Source: Monilinia fructicola | Lineage: Eukaryota; Ascomycota; Leotiomycetes; Helotiales; Sclerotiniaceae | Length of the DNA stretch: 64,000 nt | Assembly (NCBI GenBank): GCA_008692225.1 | Contig: VICG01000004.1 | Coordinates: 3,081,001-3,145,000 of the forward strand | Direction: 5' to 3' | In this document: one piece after another, positions 21,906 to 32,556 of the stretch | Layout of the letters: each line of letters opens with the position of its first letter | Numbering within the stretch: the first letter of the stretch is position 1 | Made by a program: the position numbers and the translations under genes | The notes under the pieces: generated by a model | Told to the model about the DNA's origin: nothing | The model's database searches: none | What the model saw: only the letters and a program-made list of their open reading frames with translations

Positions 21906-22606
21906 ATGTCCGCATTCGATACCGCAGTCCTTGACTCGAAGAAGCTTACCTCGAAGCCTGGTTCTGATGATTTACTCGAGCTTTACAGTTAGTGCACCTT
22001 CGTTTGGCTCCACGCCGCCTGTTCGTCGGATGTGGATGAGGCGTGCAGGGTGCGAGGTCGTGGGTAGAGATGATGGATTTTCATGAGCTGGGATGGGTTG
22101 ATGATTGTGGATCATGGGCTAACCGTTGGTGCGATGGATAGGTTTATACAAGGTAGCTATCGGAGACGATATTAGCAAGGCTGAGAACCCAGGAATGTTT
22201 GACATTAAAGTTTGTTCTCCGTTTCTATTCCTATTCCTATTTCCTATTCCTATTCCTATTCCTATTCCTATTCCTATTCCTATTCCTATTCCTATTCCTA
22301 TTCCTATTCCTATTCCTATTCCTATTCCTATTCCTATTCCTATTCCTATTCCTATTCCTATTCCTATTCCTATTCCTATTCCTATTCCCGTTCTACTACT
22401 ATTCCTATCTCAATCCCATTACCCAACCAGCTAACGCTCCTCCTCCTCCCCAGGGCAAAGCCAAGAAGAAGGCCTGGCAAGAAAAAGTCGACTCAGGCAT
22501 AACCGCCGACGAAGCCAAGGAAAAATACGTCGCCAAGATTGCCGAGTTGAAGGAGAAATGTGGTTACGATGCTAATAAGGTTCCCGAGGCTGTTGGTGGA
22601 AACTAG
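21906..22606 (+). CDS. Acyl-CoA-binding protein
   Basis: A small cytosolic carrier that binds C12-C22 acyl-CoA esters and buffers the acyl-CoA pool. Exons are 21906-21987, 22142-22209 and 22454-22606, giving exactly 100 residues, which suits the family (86-104). Introns are 154 and 244 nt; both have good branch sites (GGCTAACC, CAGCTAACG), while the second donor is the weak GTTTGT. Family landmarks are DDLLELYSLYKVAIGDD (the LYKQAT-like helix 2 with the Tyr and Lys that contact the acyl-CoA), NPGMFDIKGKAKKKAW (the F-D-x-KGKAKW core) and the C-terminal helix TADEAKEKYVAKIAELKEK. Intron 2 is filled by a CCTATT hexanucleotide array. Frame intact. Confidence 0.96.
22225..22388 (+). repeat. (CCTATT)n hexanucleotide array inside an intron
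   Basis: About 25 nearly perfect CCTATT units occupy two thirds of ACBP intron 2. The array can be read in all three frames as short-period repeats, which has no protein meaning. It supplies a long polypyrimidine-like tract upstream of the branch site. Confidence 0.95.
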
Positions 22607-23852
22607 AGCGATTCTTCAATGATGTGCATTCTTAACATGATAATTCTCACGGGGATGAACCTGCAGTGAACCTGCACTGAACCCGAGCGAAATCACTGGA
22701 GATGATGTTGATAGCAGATATAAAGACAAACACAAACACAGAGACAGACAGAGATAAATGAAGAAGGAAATCACTCACGAGCAGGACGATAAATGAATCA
22801 TGAGAGTTCAATGCAGATGCAGTCATGCAATGTCACAATGCCCATGAGCTACTTTCATTCTGTGAAATAAAGAGATACCCACCTCCCCATGCAGCGCCAC
22901 GTACCTATTTTGATACCCAATCTCCCTCTCCTCTCCTCTCCTCTCTCTGTCCTCTCTCTCAAAAATAACTATACCTACATCAATCCTGATCCCTCCCATT
23001 TTCCCTTTCCCATTTCCCCATGTTTATTTCAATTTTCTTTCCAAAGCCACACGAAAATCAATCAATATCTACCTACCTACCTAGCTAGCTAGCTATAACA
23101 AAAAAGCCCCAAAACCCTCCTCTAGCTTTGTGTATATATATAACATCTCATTTAACATGAAAACATGAAACAAATCCGAGGGGAGATATACTTAAATTAT
23201 CAACATTATGATGTATGTATGTATGTGTGTGTTTGGAGGGTTTGGGGATTGTTTTTATCTATGGATGGATGGATGGATGGATGGATGGATGGATGGATGG
23301 ATGGATGGATGGATGGATGGATGGATGGTTGGATGGATGGATGGATGGATGGTTGGATGGATGGTTGGTTGGGCAGATAGATAGATGTATACTCGCGATC
23401 GCCCATCCTCACTCGTACTGCGAAATTCAAGATCAAGATCAAGATCAAGATCAAGGTCTGGGAGATGTGAAAGGTGTGAGATTAGGTATGGCCTTAGGTA
23501 GGGACGAGGATAGGAGAATGGGATGGGACGGGAAATGTGTTTTGGTTCTGGATTGGGAGGATTGATTAGGATTTGATTTTGATTATCTCGTCCTTCATCT
23601 CGTTCATAATCATAATCATATCCCAGCCGCATTACCTGCACCTGTTTCTTTCTCATATACTGCGAGCTATGAAAAATGTATAAATGAAAAGAGAGGATGC
23701 ATGCGACTCTCTTTCATACGGGGTGTTCTTGGTTCCTTGTGCTAGCTAGGTAGGTGGCCAAGGTTTGAAATTTTGAGTTGATGGTTGAGACTTTCGAATC
23801 TTCATATGGGGATTGATGGGAATGAGATGGATGGGGTGTCTCCAGGGCTAGT
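22607..23852. other. Convergent intergenic region with microsatellites
   Basis: Lies between the ends of the ACBP and Tdp1 genes. It contains CTACCTACCTACCTAGCTAGCTAGC (23070-23094), a long ATGG array (23261-23370) and CAAGAT repeats (23428-23456). No gene. Confidence 0.6.
23261..23370. repeat. (ATGG)n microsatellite
   Basis: About 27 tandem ATGG units, with four TTGG variants towards the end. Confidence 0.95.
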
Positions 23853-26073
23853 CTATGTATTCCAAGTTTGGCCCATCCAATCGGGTTCTGTGTAGGAAGC
23901 GGTTGCGCACCATGGGGTGTCGTTTTTGGCGTAGGGAATGATGGGTAGATCGTAGGGCATTCTGACGCCGACTAATGTACCTTCATCCTGCCTTGTATTT
24001 CCTTCGTTTCTCGTTTCCTCATCACCTCTCTTTCCACTGTCATTCGTCTCCTTTCCTTCACAAACGGTTTTCGATTCAAGTGCAGCACGTGGGGTATCGG
24101 TACCAAAACACGGCACCATACTCGCTTCCTCCCCCCATAAACTCGGCCAAGCCAAAACCCCAATCTCATAACTACAGATTCTCACCTCACCTGCTGCATT
24201 CGTGTTTTCGCCCCAAGCCTGTTTTGAGAGATTTGCCGAAGTGACGAGGATCCAATCTATAGATTCGAATGAGGAAGAGCTGAATCGAATGTATGTTTTT
24301 ATGTGAGGGGCTGCGCGTTTGCGGTGGGCATTTTGATTTCTTTGCTGTGGTTGTGAATTCTTATTCAAGTTGAGAGAAAGATCGGCTTCAGGAAGTTTTG
24401 GTGAAGATCTTTTATGTTGAGGTCCATCTCCTGCCCAGTGACATAGAATTGGTTTCAAATATGTTAGTTGTTTTCCTTGAGCGGGTGTGAGAATTTTGGT
24501 ATGGATTGCGCTTCCTGATGAATAGCCGTTGAGACTTCTTCGTACTTCATCGGCTGTGGGGAAGATGATTTTGAATATTGGTTTGGAAGTTGTTGCAGAT
24601 TTAGATGTACTCAGGGCTTTGAAAAAATGTTTGGTTCAACCATTTATCTGTTGTGCCTAAGGATGCAATCGAAGATATCTGAACAGCGATCTCTGCTTGG
24701 GTTTTACTGCAAGGTACGGATTTGAGTACTTCTGTAAGACCTGCCCAGCCCCATGCAGTTTTTGATGATTCGAGCTCGATATTTTGCTTTCCTGGAGCAC
24801 TTGCCACAATAGCTGCTCGGATTGAAGAGAAATCGTGCTTGGAAAGCTGCTCGACCAATGGTTTGCAAATGATTCTCTTTTGCGTCATAAGCTCGTAGGT
24901 AATTAAGAAGATCCAATTTGAACTTTCCTCCTGATCCCATTTCAGTCGACTCTGTTGGATTTGGATTCTCTATGTCGAGAAGAGGTAGAAGGGGAGATTT
25001 CCACATAGCTTGTGTCATATTAGTCCAATCGAATGGAATCATATTCGCTGTATGAATGATGACTTGTGCAGTAGAATCATGTCTGAAAAGAATCAACATC
25101 TCTATGAATGTCAGTAAAATTTCTTACTTTAAGACTGAGGTTGTCTACCTTCGAATGATGAGTACCGAACATCTCAGGCATGTAGGCTGTGAGAAGATTG
25201 ATATTAGGATATTTCAAAGCTTGTTCCTAGTATTCATCAGCCTGGACCTATTACTGGAGTTTAAGATTATTTGAATGAATTGTTTCAAAGTATCATCATT
25301 ATAAATGGTGTGTTTCAACCTTGAAACATAAACTTTGATGTAACAATAAGTCAATAATCCATTTGAAAGCGATCACAGAGACGGCAGAGAGAAAACAGGA
25401 TGAATATGTAGTCAATCAACCTACCATAAGGTTGCGACGAGATTGATCTTCCCGTCTCCAAAAACCATGAATGACATTAACCTTGACCAGATTTCGTATA
25501 TCTTCATCAAATTGCTCCATCAAAAAATCAAGGTCATGGAGATAATTAAACTCCCAACATTCTGATATGAGAGGATCACCTAGAATATCCTTTAATGATG
25601 CAGTATCTAGATTAGATGAAGCTGGGAGATCTCGAATAGACGTAAGTTGGAATGGTGACTTCACCACCTTCTGCTTAGAACTTTCCACCATGCTCTGTTT
25701 GTGATCTCTTACTCCAGTCAGCTTGGTATTTGTTGCCAATTGCATTTGAATTTTCCCCCTCCCTCTGTAGACTTTCAATCTTGTCAGTCACTGTTTGCTT
25801 GGGATATTCCACCACGCTCCGTTTATGATTTTTTACCCCGGTCACCTGAGCATTCGTTTCCAGTTGCGTATCACTTTCCCTCTCCCTCTCTAGACTTTCA
25901 GTCATTTCCTGCTTAGGACTTCCCACCTTACGTCTTCGTAATGGAGGTGGCGATATCGGTTTATCCATACCTCTTCGTTTGCTTTTATCATTGGTAGCAT
26001 CATTAGCATTATCGTCGAGCTTCCGCCTCTTTGGAGTAGGTTCATCCGATTCTTTGCTAAGATCTTGATCCAT
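23853..26073 (-). CDS. TDP1: Tyrosyl-DNA phosphodiesterase 1 (frame breaks)
   Basis: Tdp1 removes stalled topoisomerase-I peptides and other adducts from DNA 3' ends in the nucleus. Exons are 26073-25425, 25226-25149 and 25099-23853 (introns 198 and 49 nt). A basic disordered N-terminus (TPKRRKLDDN) precedes the core. The first HKD motif is GTHHSKMLILF, with HTANMIPFDWTNMTQAMW supplying its Asn and Gln. The second is PHIKTYIRF, with LVTSANLSKQAWG. The usual C-terminus is present (ASYTEPDWMGQTW). All catalytic His/Lys pairs are there. Three single-base insertions break the frame: near 25745-25765, at the T-run 24878-24881 (LRAYDAK to RIICKPLVEQL) and at the A-run 24622-24627 (LNQTFF to KALSTSKS). 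Removing one base at each gives about 656 residues. All are homopolymer-associated, so sequence error is likelier than gene loss. It shares a divergent 0.67-kb promoter region with the PDI gene. Confidence 0.9.
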
Positions 26074-26746
26074 GGTTGTTGTTATGATTGGTCTATCAGA
26101 GACCTCCTTGTTCCTGATGGAATATATTTCGTCCCAAGAACCTCAAGCTTATCTGAGGGATTGAAGTTACCTATTTCAAGATAGTTTTCTTCTGGAAGAC
26201 TGAGCAAGTATTATGAACAGTCTTTCTCCGTATTGGTCTTTGCTTTATGGGAAGTTTACTCAACTTGAAAATTCCATGTTTTTTGAGGTGATAGATAAAC
26301 TTGGGAGATCTTACAATACTAGTAGAACTACTAGCGGCGGCATAGAAGGAAAGATTGCTGATCACGTGCAACTCACTCCCACCACCAAACAACGATAACC
26401 TTATCCTTGCCGGGGTCACATTACTTCGGACTAGCGAACTACGCTAGTGGTGCAACTGTGCAACTGTGTTCCATTAATAATAATTCATATCTTATGGAGT
26501 AAACTAATATTAAATCCATCTAGAGTCGAGATTCTTCTTTACGACTTCATTCTTTCATCCTCTATAACTACACAGATTCTCAAGATAATTCTTGAAATTT
26601 CCAATACATATGCGATATAACGACGACCATATCTTCAATTGATCGAGGACAACAAGTTCTTCTTCTTTACATTCGTTGGCGGTTTCGCCGGGAGTCCCAT
26701 TAATCCTATTCTCAGGGTGCCGATAGCCCCTAAACTTCCTTTCAAC
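26074..26746. promoter_or_regulatory. Divergent promoter region, Tdp1 / PDI
   Basis: This 0.67-kb gap separates the two oppositely directed start codons. Open frames inside it are short and share no motifs. No specific factor site could be assigned. Confidence 0.4.
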
Positions 26747-29251
26747 ATGCGTCTTCTTCCAATTTCCTTATTATCCACTCTCTTTGCCTCTGTGGTATTG
26801 GCACAATCTGGTGATGGTTCGGATGAAGCATCAGATGTACCAAAACCAACGATATTTAATGGAGTTGAAGTACCTCCACTTCCTGAGATAGATGGGGAAT
26901 CTTTCAATAAAACTGTCGCGGACGGGTATTGGTTTGTTAAACATCATTCGTGAGTATTGATCTACATATCCTTTTGTAGATCATTAAGCTCATGATAAGT
27001 CTAGGCCCTATTGCCCGCATTGCATACACATTGCGCCAACATGGCAAACACTTTACGAATTCTATTACACTTCGAAACCCGTCAAGGCATCAACCGATGA
27101 CAAGTCGACTTCATTAAATACTTTCACAGCTTATTACAATTATCATTTCGGTTCTCTTGATTGCATTGCTTTCGGAACTGCCTGTACAGATCATGGTGTT
27201 ACTTCATTTCCAACATTTATATTATATAAGGATGGAACGGAATTCAAAAGATTTGTTGGACCAAAGGATATGCAGAAATTGGGAGCTTTTATCGAGGAAA
27301 ATCTAGAATCGATAAGACCTGGTTCTAGACCAGTTGGTGGACCAGCTTATCCAGAGGAACGCGCAACACAAAGTCCGGACTACAAACCTGCAGCCAAGGA
27401 ATCCGAAAAGTCAACCGAGAAGTCAACTGAGAAGCCAGCCGAGAAACCAGCCGAGAAGACTGCAGAGAAGTCTGAGAAGTCTTCAGACAAATCTACAGAG
27501 AAGCCATCAGAGAAGGCCCCAGAGAAGCCGTCAGAGAAAGCACCTGAGAAGGCATCCGAAAAATCGACTGAAAAAGCACCTGAAGGATCAGCTCAAAAAC
27601 CAGAAACGGCTGCAAACATCGTTGTGCCAGCAAAGGATGCCAACAAAGATGCCAGTAAGGGTGCCGGGAAGGATGCTAAGGAAGCCGGAAAGGAAACGAA
27701 ACCTGATGCTGCTAAGATTACAACCAAACCTACCCTTAAAGCCACACCAATCGAAAAGAAACCTTCAAAACCAACTCAAACTGCAAATCCACTTGGTACA
27801 TCCGTATCTCTCACAGCCGAGAGCTTTCAAAATTTGGTTACCATGTCTCAAGATCCTTGGTTCATCAAATTTTACGCTCCCTGGTGTCATCATTGTCAAG
27901 CTATGGCTCCAAATTGGGCCCAATTGGCAAAAGAAATGAAAGGAAAGCTTAATGTTGGAGAAGTTAATTGTGAAGCGGAAGCTAGATTGTGTAAAGATGT
28001 TCACGTACGAGGATATCCAACAATTCATTTCTTCCGTGGTGGAGAACGTGTTGAATATGAAGGACTTAGAGGGTTGGGTGATTTTGTTACTTTCGCTAAC
28101 AAAGCTGTTGATATTGGAGATGGTGTCAAAGATATCGATGCTGCCGGATTTAAAGAATTGGAGGAGAAAGAAGATGTTATCTTTGTTTACTTCTACGATC
28201 ATGCTACTACCAGCGAAGATTTCGCGGCATTGGAAAGATTGACTTTAAGTTTAATTGGACATGCCAAACTTGTCAAAACTAATAGTGCTGCTCTTGCAGA
28301 TCGATTCAAGATTACAACATGGCCTCGTTTATTAGTCTCTAGAGATGGAAGACCAACTTATTATACTGCACTCGCACCTCAAGATATGAGAGATTTCAGA
28401 CAAGTTCTTCACTGGATGCAATCCGTTTGGCTTCCTGTTGTACCAGAACTCACAGCTTCAAACTCTCGGGAAATAATGGATGGTAAAATTGTTGTTTTAG
28501 CAATCCTTTCGAGAGACCGTGCAGCTGATTTCGTTATGGCCAAAAAAGAATTGAAACAAGCTGCTTTGGAATGGATGGATAAGCAGATCATCAATTTCCA
28601 ACGTGAACGTCAGGAATTGAGGGATGCAAAACAACTTAGATTGGAGGAAGCTGAGGATCGAAATGATCAAAGAGCATTGAGGGCTGCCAAGAGTATCAGG
28701 ATTAATATGGATAAATCCGATCAAAAGGAGGTTGGATTTGCTTGGGTTGATGGTGTTTTTTGGGAAAGGTGGATTAGAAGTACTTATGGTATTGAAGTGA
28801 AAACTGATGGTGAAAAGGTGATTATCAATGATGAAGATGTAAGTATATCCCCTCTTCTTCCCTTCTTCCATCCTTCATACGTCATCCATCTTTTCATGTT
28901 CCCAACACTAAATCTCTACAGAATCGTCGCTACTGGGATACAACAATTACAGGAAACTACATCATTCCATCCCGTACCTCAATCCTCGAGACCATCCCTA
29001 AAGTTGTGTCAAACCCGCCAGTCATCAAACCAAAGAGCACCGTCGGCTCCTTGGAAAAAATGTTCTTCAACATCAGAGGAGCCATCTCAGGTCATCCATT
29101 CCTCAGCTTCGGCCTCGCATTGGGTATCGTCCTTGGCATCACAATGTATGGCAGGGGAAAGGTCGGATCGAGGAGAGGTGGATTCTTCAGAGTAGATGAT
29201 GGAAAGGATGGTCTACTGGGGGGCGTTAATGCTGGGGGCAAAGTTGATTGA
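26747..29251 (+). CDS. Membrane-anchored protein disulfide isomerase, two thioredoxin domains
   Basis: An ER oxidoreductase that forms or rearranges disulfides. Exons are 26747-26949, 27005-28838 and 28922-29251 (introns 55 and 83 nt), 788 residues. The start at 26747 gives a signal peptide (MRLLPISLLSTLFASVVLAQ); an upstream in-frame ATG-like start would bury it. Thioredoxin domain 1 carries CPHC (residues 71-74) and domain 2 FYAPWCHHC (CHHC at 362-365) with GYPTIHFF. Between them lies a 70-residue spacer of KPxEK/KSxEK pentapeptides (about 200-270). A further thioredoxin-like fold follows without a CxxC. The C-terminus has a membrane segment (about 737-756, LSFGLALGIVLGITMYG) and a short RRGGFFR tail, making it type I like Eps1/TMX proteins. 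There is no KDEL-like signal. The frame is intact over 2.4 kb. Confidence 0.88.
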
Positions 29252-29609
29252 TCGCGACAGAGGTTCCGCACGTGTATTGTTTGATGTATATGGAAATGGA
29301 AAGAAATGGATATGGATATCTTTCTCAATCGTTTCAATCAAGGTGCGATGGTAATTTTTGATGCATGGTATAGATGGGGGTTGAGCAGTGGGATCGCTTT
29401 TATATTGATTAATAATGGTTTGTTATGCTAGGTTAGCGTAGGGTAGGGTAGGCTAGGGTAGGGAAGGGAGCGTAGGGTATTGTAGAGTAGACTATATTAT
29501 GATGGGACTTTTAACTTTGGATTCTTTTTCTTTTCCCCTCTTTCCCTCTGTTCCATCTTCTGCTTCTTTGTACGTATATGATGTATATGTATATGTATAT
29601 GTATACCAT
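29252..29609. other. Convergent intergenic region
   Basis: Contains an irregular TAGGG-rich tract (29430-29475) and a C-rich stretch (29625-29710, partly inside the EED gene end). No gene. Confidence 0.5.
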
Positions 29610-32338
29610 CTACCATCTACCACCTGCCCAAAACCCCCACCACCCTCTCCCCCCAACAACAACACACCACTCCCCCCCACCACTCCACTCCACCCCCCTC
29701 CCCACAAACCTCCACCCCCGAATCACTTCTTCCCGATGCGCCTTGAGCGCTCGCAGCGGATACTTTTGCGCAATATTGTACTTGGCGTTCCAAATCTTGA
29801 GGTCTGTGGGCGCTGCTGCTGCTGCTGCTGTTGTTGTCGTTGTTGTTGAAGAGGAGGAGGAGGACGACGAAGACGAGGAATTCAAGGGAATGTTCGGGCC
29901 GGCATGGTTTAAAGTCGAGGTTGAGGTTGAGGTTGAGGTGCAGGAGGAGCTCGCGGGTGAGATGTCGCGGAGGCGGGTGGTGGGGTTGTGGGGATTTTGT
30001 TTGGGGGGGAGGAGGCGGGAACGGTGCGGGTTGAGGAAGGGGGGGCGGCGGGGGGGTGGTGGTTGCGTGGGGGTGGGGGTGCTGCGTGCGGGGTGCGTGT
30101 AATCGTGGTAGAATGTGAGGCGGGTGAGGTCCCAGAAGTAGATTTTGGAGTTGTGGGAGCCGATTGCGAGGATGGCGTGGGTGGAGGGGTGGGGGTTGGG
30201 GTTGGAGTTGGGGTTGGCGTTTAGAGGGGGGTAGGGGCTTGTGTAGGTTTGTTGGGGGATGGGGGGATGGGGAGACCTTGGAAGAGGGAGAAGCGGATCC
30301 AGAAGGTTTCGGTTTCTGGGGCGGAGAATCTGGGTGGCGGGGTTAATTTGGTATTTGGGGTTGGATGGTTGTGATGAGTAAATGGTTGGAGATGTTGGGT
30401 GGAGAAATAATGCAAATACAAAATAAATAATACACAATAAAAAAAGAAACGAAAGGGGATGAAACTCACTCAATAATCCTAACGTAACTATCAAATCTCG
30501 ACGGATCCGTAAAACAAGTCAAAGTTGAACTTGCATTGGCAGCCTCATGTTTGCGTAGGAGCTTTATCATGATCAGGGATTGGCCCTTCGGAATCGAATC
30601 CGGTGATTTCCCATAGGACGATACAGTTTTCGTTGGCACCGCGGGAAAGAATGGAATCATCGTAGAAACGTACGCTAAAGGTGAAGAGGGGTGTTAGTTT
30701 GGCTTTGGGGATTGAGAGGGTTCTGACGGAGATTAAGAGAGTTTGGGAGAGTGGAATGGAGGGAAGGGAAAGGGGAAAGGAGGGAAAGGTGGAGGATAGC
30801 AGGTGAGAGGGAAGAGGACAATCAGTCTGTTGGACTTGAGAGGGACTTTTGTGTGAGATATATGTCATTGTACACATTGGATTTGTACAGACTTTCAGAA
30901 GTTTAATGAAGATGGAGGTGATAGTGATATTGAAGTGCCGTTGGATATATATCAAAAAGAATGATACGGAATAGAAATACCAATCTACAGCATCTGTATG
31001 AATATCAGAAGAAGCAAAATGAGGATATTGAATTTGTGTCGCCAACTTCGTTCCTGTATTTTTATCAGGAAATTTAGGTAATGTCCACTAGATCAATTGT
31101 TAACAATCTTTCCCTCATCTGAAAAGAAAGAAAAAACACTTACTAGACATATCATATGATCTACACCACCAGATATCAAGTATCTCCCAGAATGATGAAA
31201 ATCCTAAGATTTATTAATGATCCGTCATGGTCGTTCTGGGCGAGAAGGATGATGGACTTACAATTGTTGTAACAGTATCTTTATGACCTCCTGTCAATAT
31301 TGCTGCACAAGGAAAATCCTTATGCGTTGGATCTAAACTCCATATTCGAATTGTAGAATCTGTAGAACAAGAAGCTAATATATGAGGATTGATTGGAGAA
31401 ATTGTCAATTCATCAATTTCCTATTAAAAATCAGTCAAACATTCTCCATTCATTCTTCATTCAAACAAATAGTCAACATACTCCTCCATGTCCAATGAGT
31501 ACCTATGATAGTGTTAGTTTGTGTATCCAAACTCTCATCGGTATCATGTCACTTACCCTTACAAGTTTGCCCGAAAGTACATCAAAAATCTTGATTTTTG
31601 CATCCACTCCTGCAACACAAAGAAGGGGAGTTTTGGTCGCCAAATCTTTGGTCCAACAACATGTGTAATGATCTGCACTTGGCTAGAATCTCGTGTTAAC
31701 GAATGATAAGTTATCAATGGTAACTAAGCAGAAAGTCCCAAGGTTTACCTCTTCATCCATGATGAGTCGTATAACCTCAACACCGTTTTCTTCGGTAGGA
31801 GGTCTGCATATCACAATCTATCAATCATTTAGTGCCCCGATTTCAAAGGCTTCAAGAAGACGGAAGAACTCACATGTTTACCACCTACCACGGCATATAT
31901 AGGATCGACACCAGGCTTATTGTATGGATAGAATTTGACCGACCAAAACTCTTCCACCTTGACGGATGAAGTATTGATTGCATGTTTTACTGAAACTTGT
32001 CAGGTAATGACTCGGTAGGTATTAAGTGAAAGGGGGGAACTCGGAAGTGGATATCCCATCTCGGAAGTGGACATCCCATCACATACCTCCAGGAAGATTC
32101 TAAAGTAAGGAATATGCAGTTAGAATATCAATCGAATCGTTCATATTTCAACTCACCGAAAAGAAGAAAAGAGCCGTAGATGCATAGCCGGATATGTAGG
32201 TAGGGAAGTAGGGAGGTAGGGAGGAAGAGACGATGCGAAGTGTATGACTTGAATTTGAGGTCAAAGACTTACCAAAAATTGATGAGCATCTTTGAATTTA
32301 GGAAGCTCCCATTCCCCATTTCCATTTTTCCAACTCAT
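29610..32338 (-). CDS. EED: Polycomb PRC2 subunit EED (WD40), frame breaks
   Basis: EED is the WD40 propeller that holds the H3K27 methyltransferase complex together and reads H3K27me3. There are eleven exons: 32338-32273, 32099-32087, 31989-31874, 31817-31749, 31682-31557, 31502-31482, 31420-31262, 31203-31144, 31087-30981, 30674-30470 and 30329-29610. Two are micro-exons of 13 and 21 nt. Landmarks are VKFYPYNKPGVDPIYAVVGG, LASCSTDSTIRIWSL, SGRYLISGGVDHMICLWTLP, PHFASSDIHTDAVD, SILSRGANENCIVLWEITGF, FWIRFSLF and HNSKIYFWDL, the EED/ESC order rather than generic WD40. Blade 7 holds a Ser-Thr-Ala run from trinucleotide repeats. Frame is lost at the T-run 30550-30552 (one base too many) and in the C-rich tract about 30233-30275 (one too few); corrected length about 553 residues. 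Intron 9 is unusually long (306 nt). Confidence 0.87.
32041..32080. repeat. 20-bp tandem duplication in EED intron 2
   Basis: Two copies of TCGGAAGTGGAYATCCCATC side by side, differing at one base. Confidence 0.85.
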
Positions 32339-32556
32339 AATTGTATATGAGGGTATGGAAGTAGAAGAAGTTTGTATAACATATGAGGGAATGTGATGGA
32401 TGAAATGATAAATTTGGTGATAGATTTGATCGTAGAAGGATTGATAGGTTGACTGATAAATTGATAGGTAGACTAATATATTTGTATGATTAGAGGAACC
32501 ACCTTAAGTGACAAATTGATAGGTAGACTAATAAAATTACTTGGGTCAATATCATA

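Noticed and set aside
22126..22434. Open frames of Ile/Pro, Phe/Leu and Ser/Tyr repeats
   Set aside because: They read the CCTATT array inside ACBP intron 2; the flanking exons join perfectly without it.
23206..23656. Plus- and minus-strand frames with Met-Asp-Gly-Trp or His-Pro-Ser-Ile repeats
   Set aside because: Translations of the ATGG microsatellite in the gap between ACBP and Tdp1.
29430..29475. TAGGG-rich tract as an interstitial telomere
   Set aside because: Units are irregular (TAGGGTAGGC, TAGGGAAGG) and lack the TTAGGG register; treated as simple low-complexity DNA.
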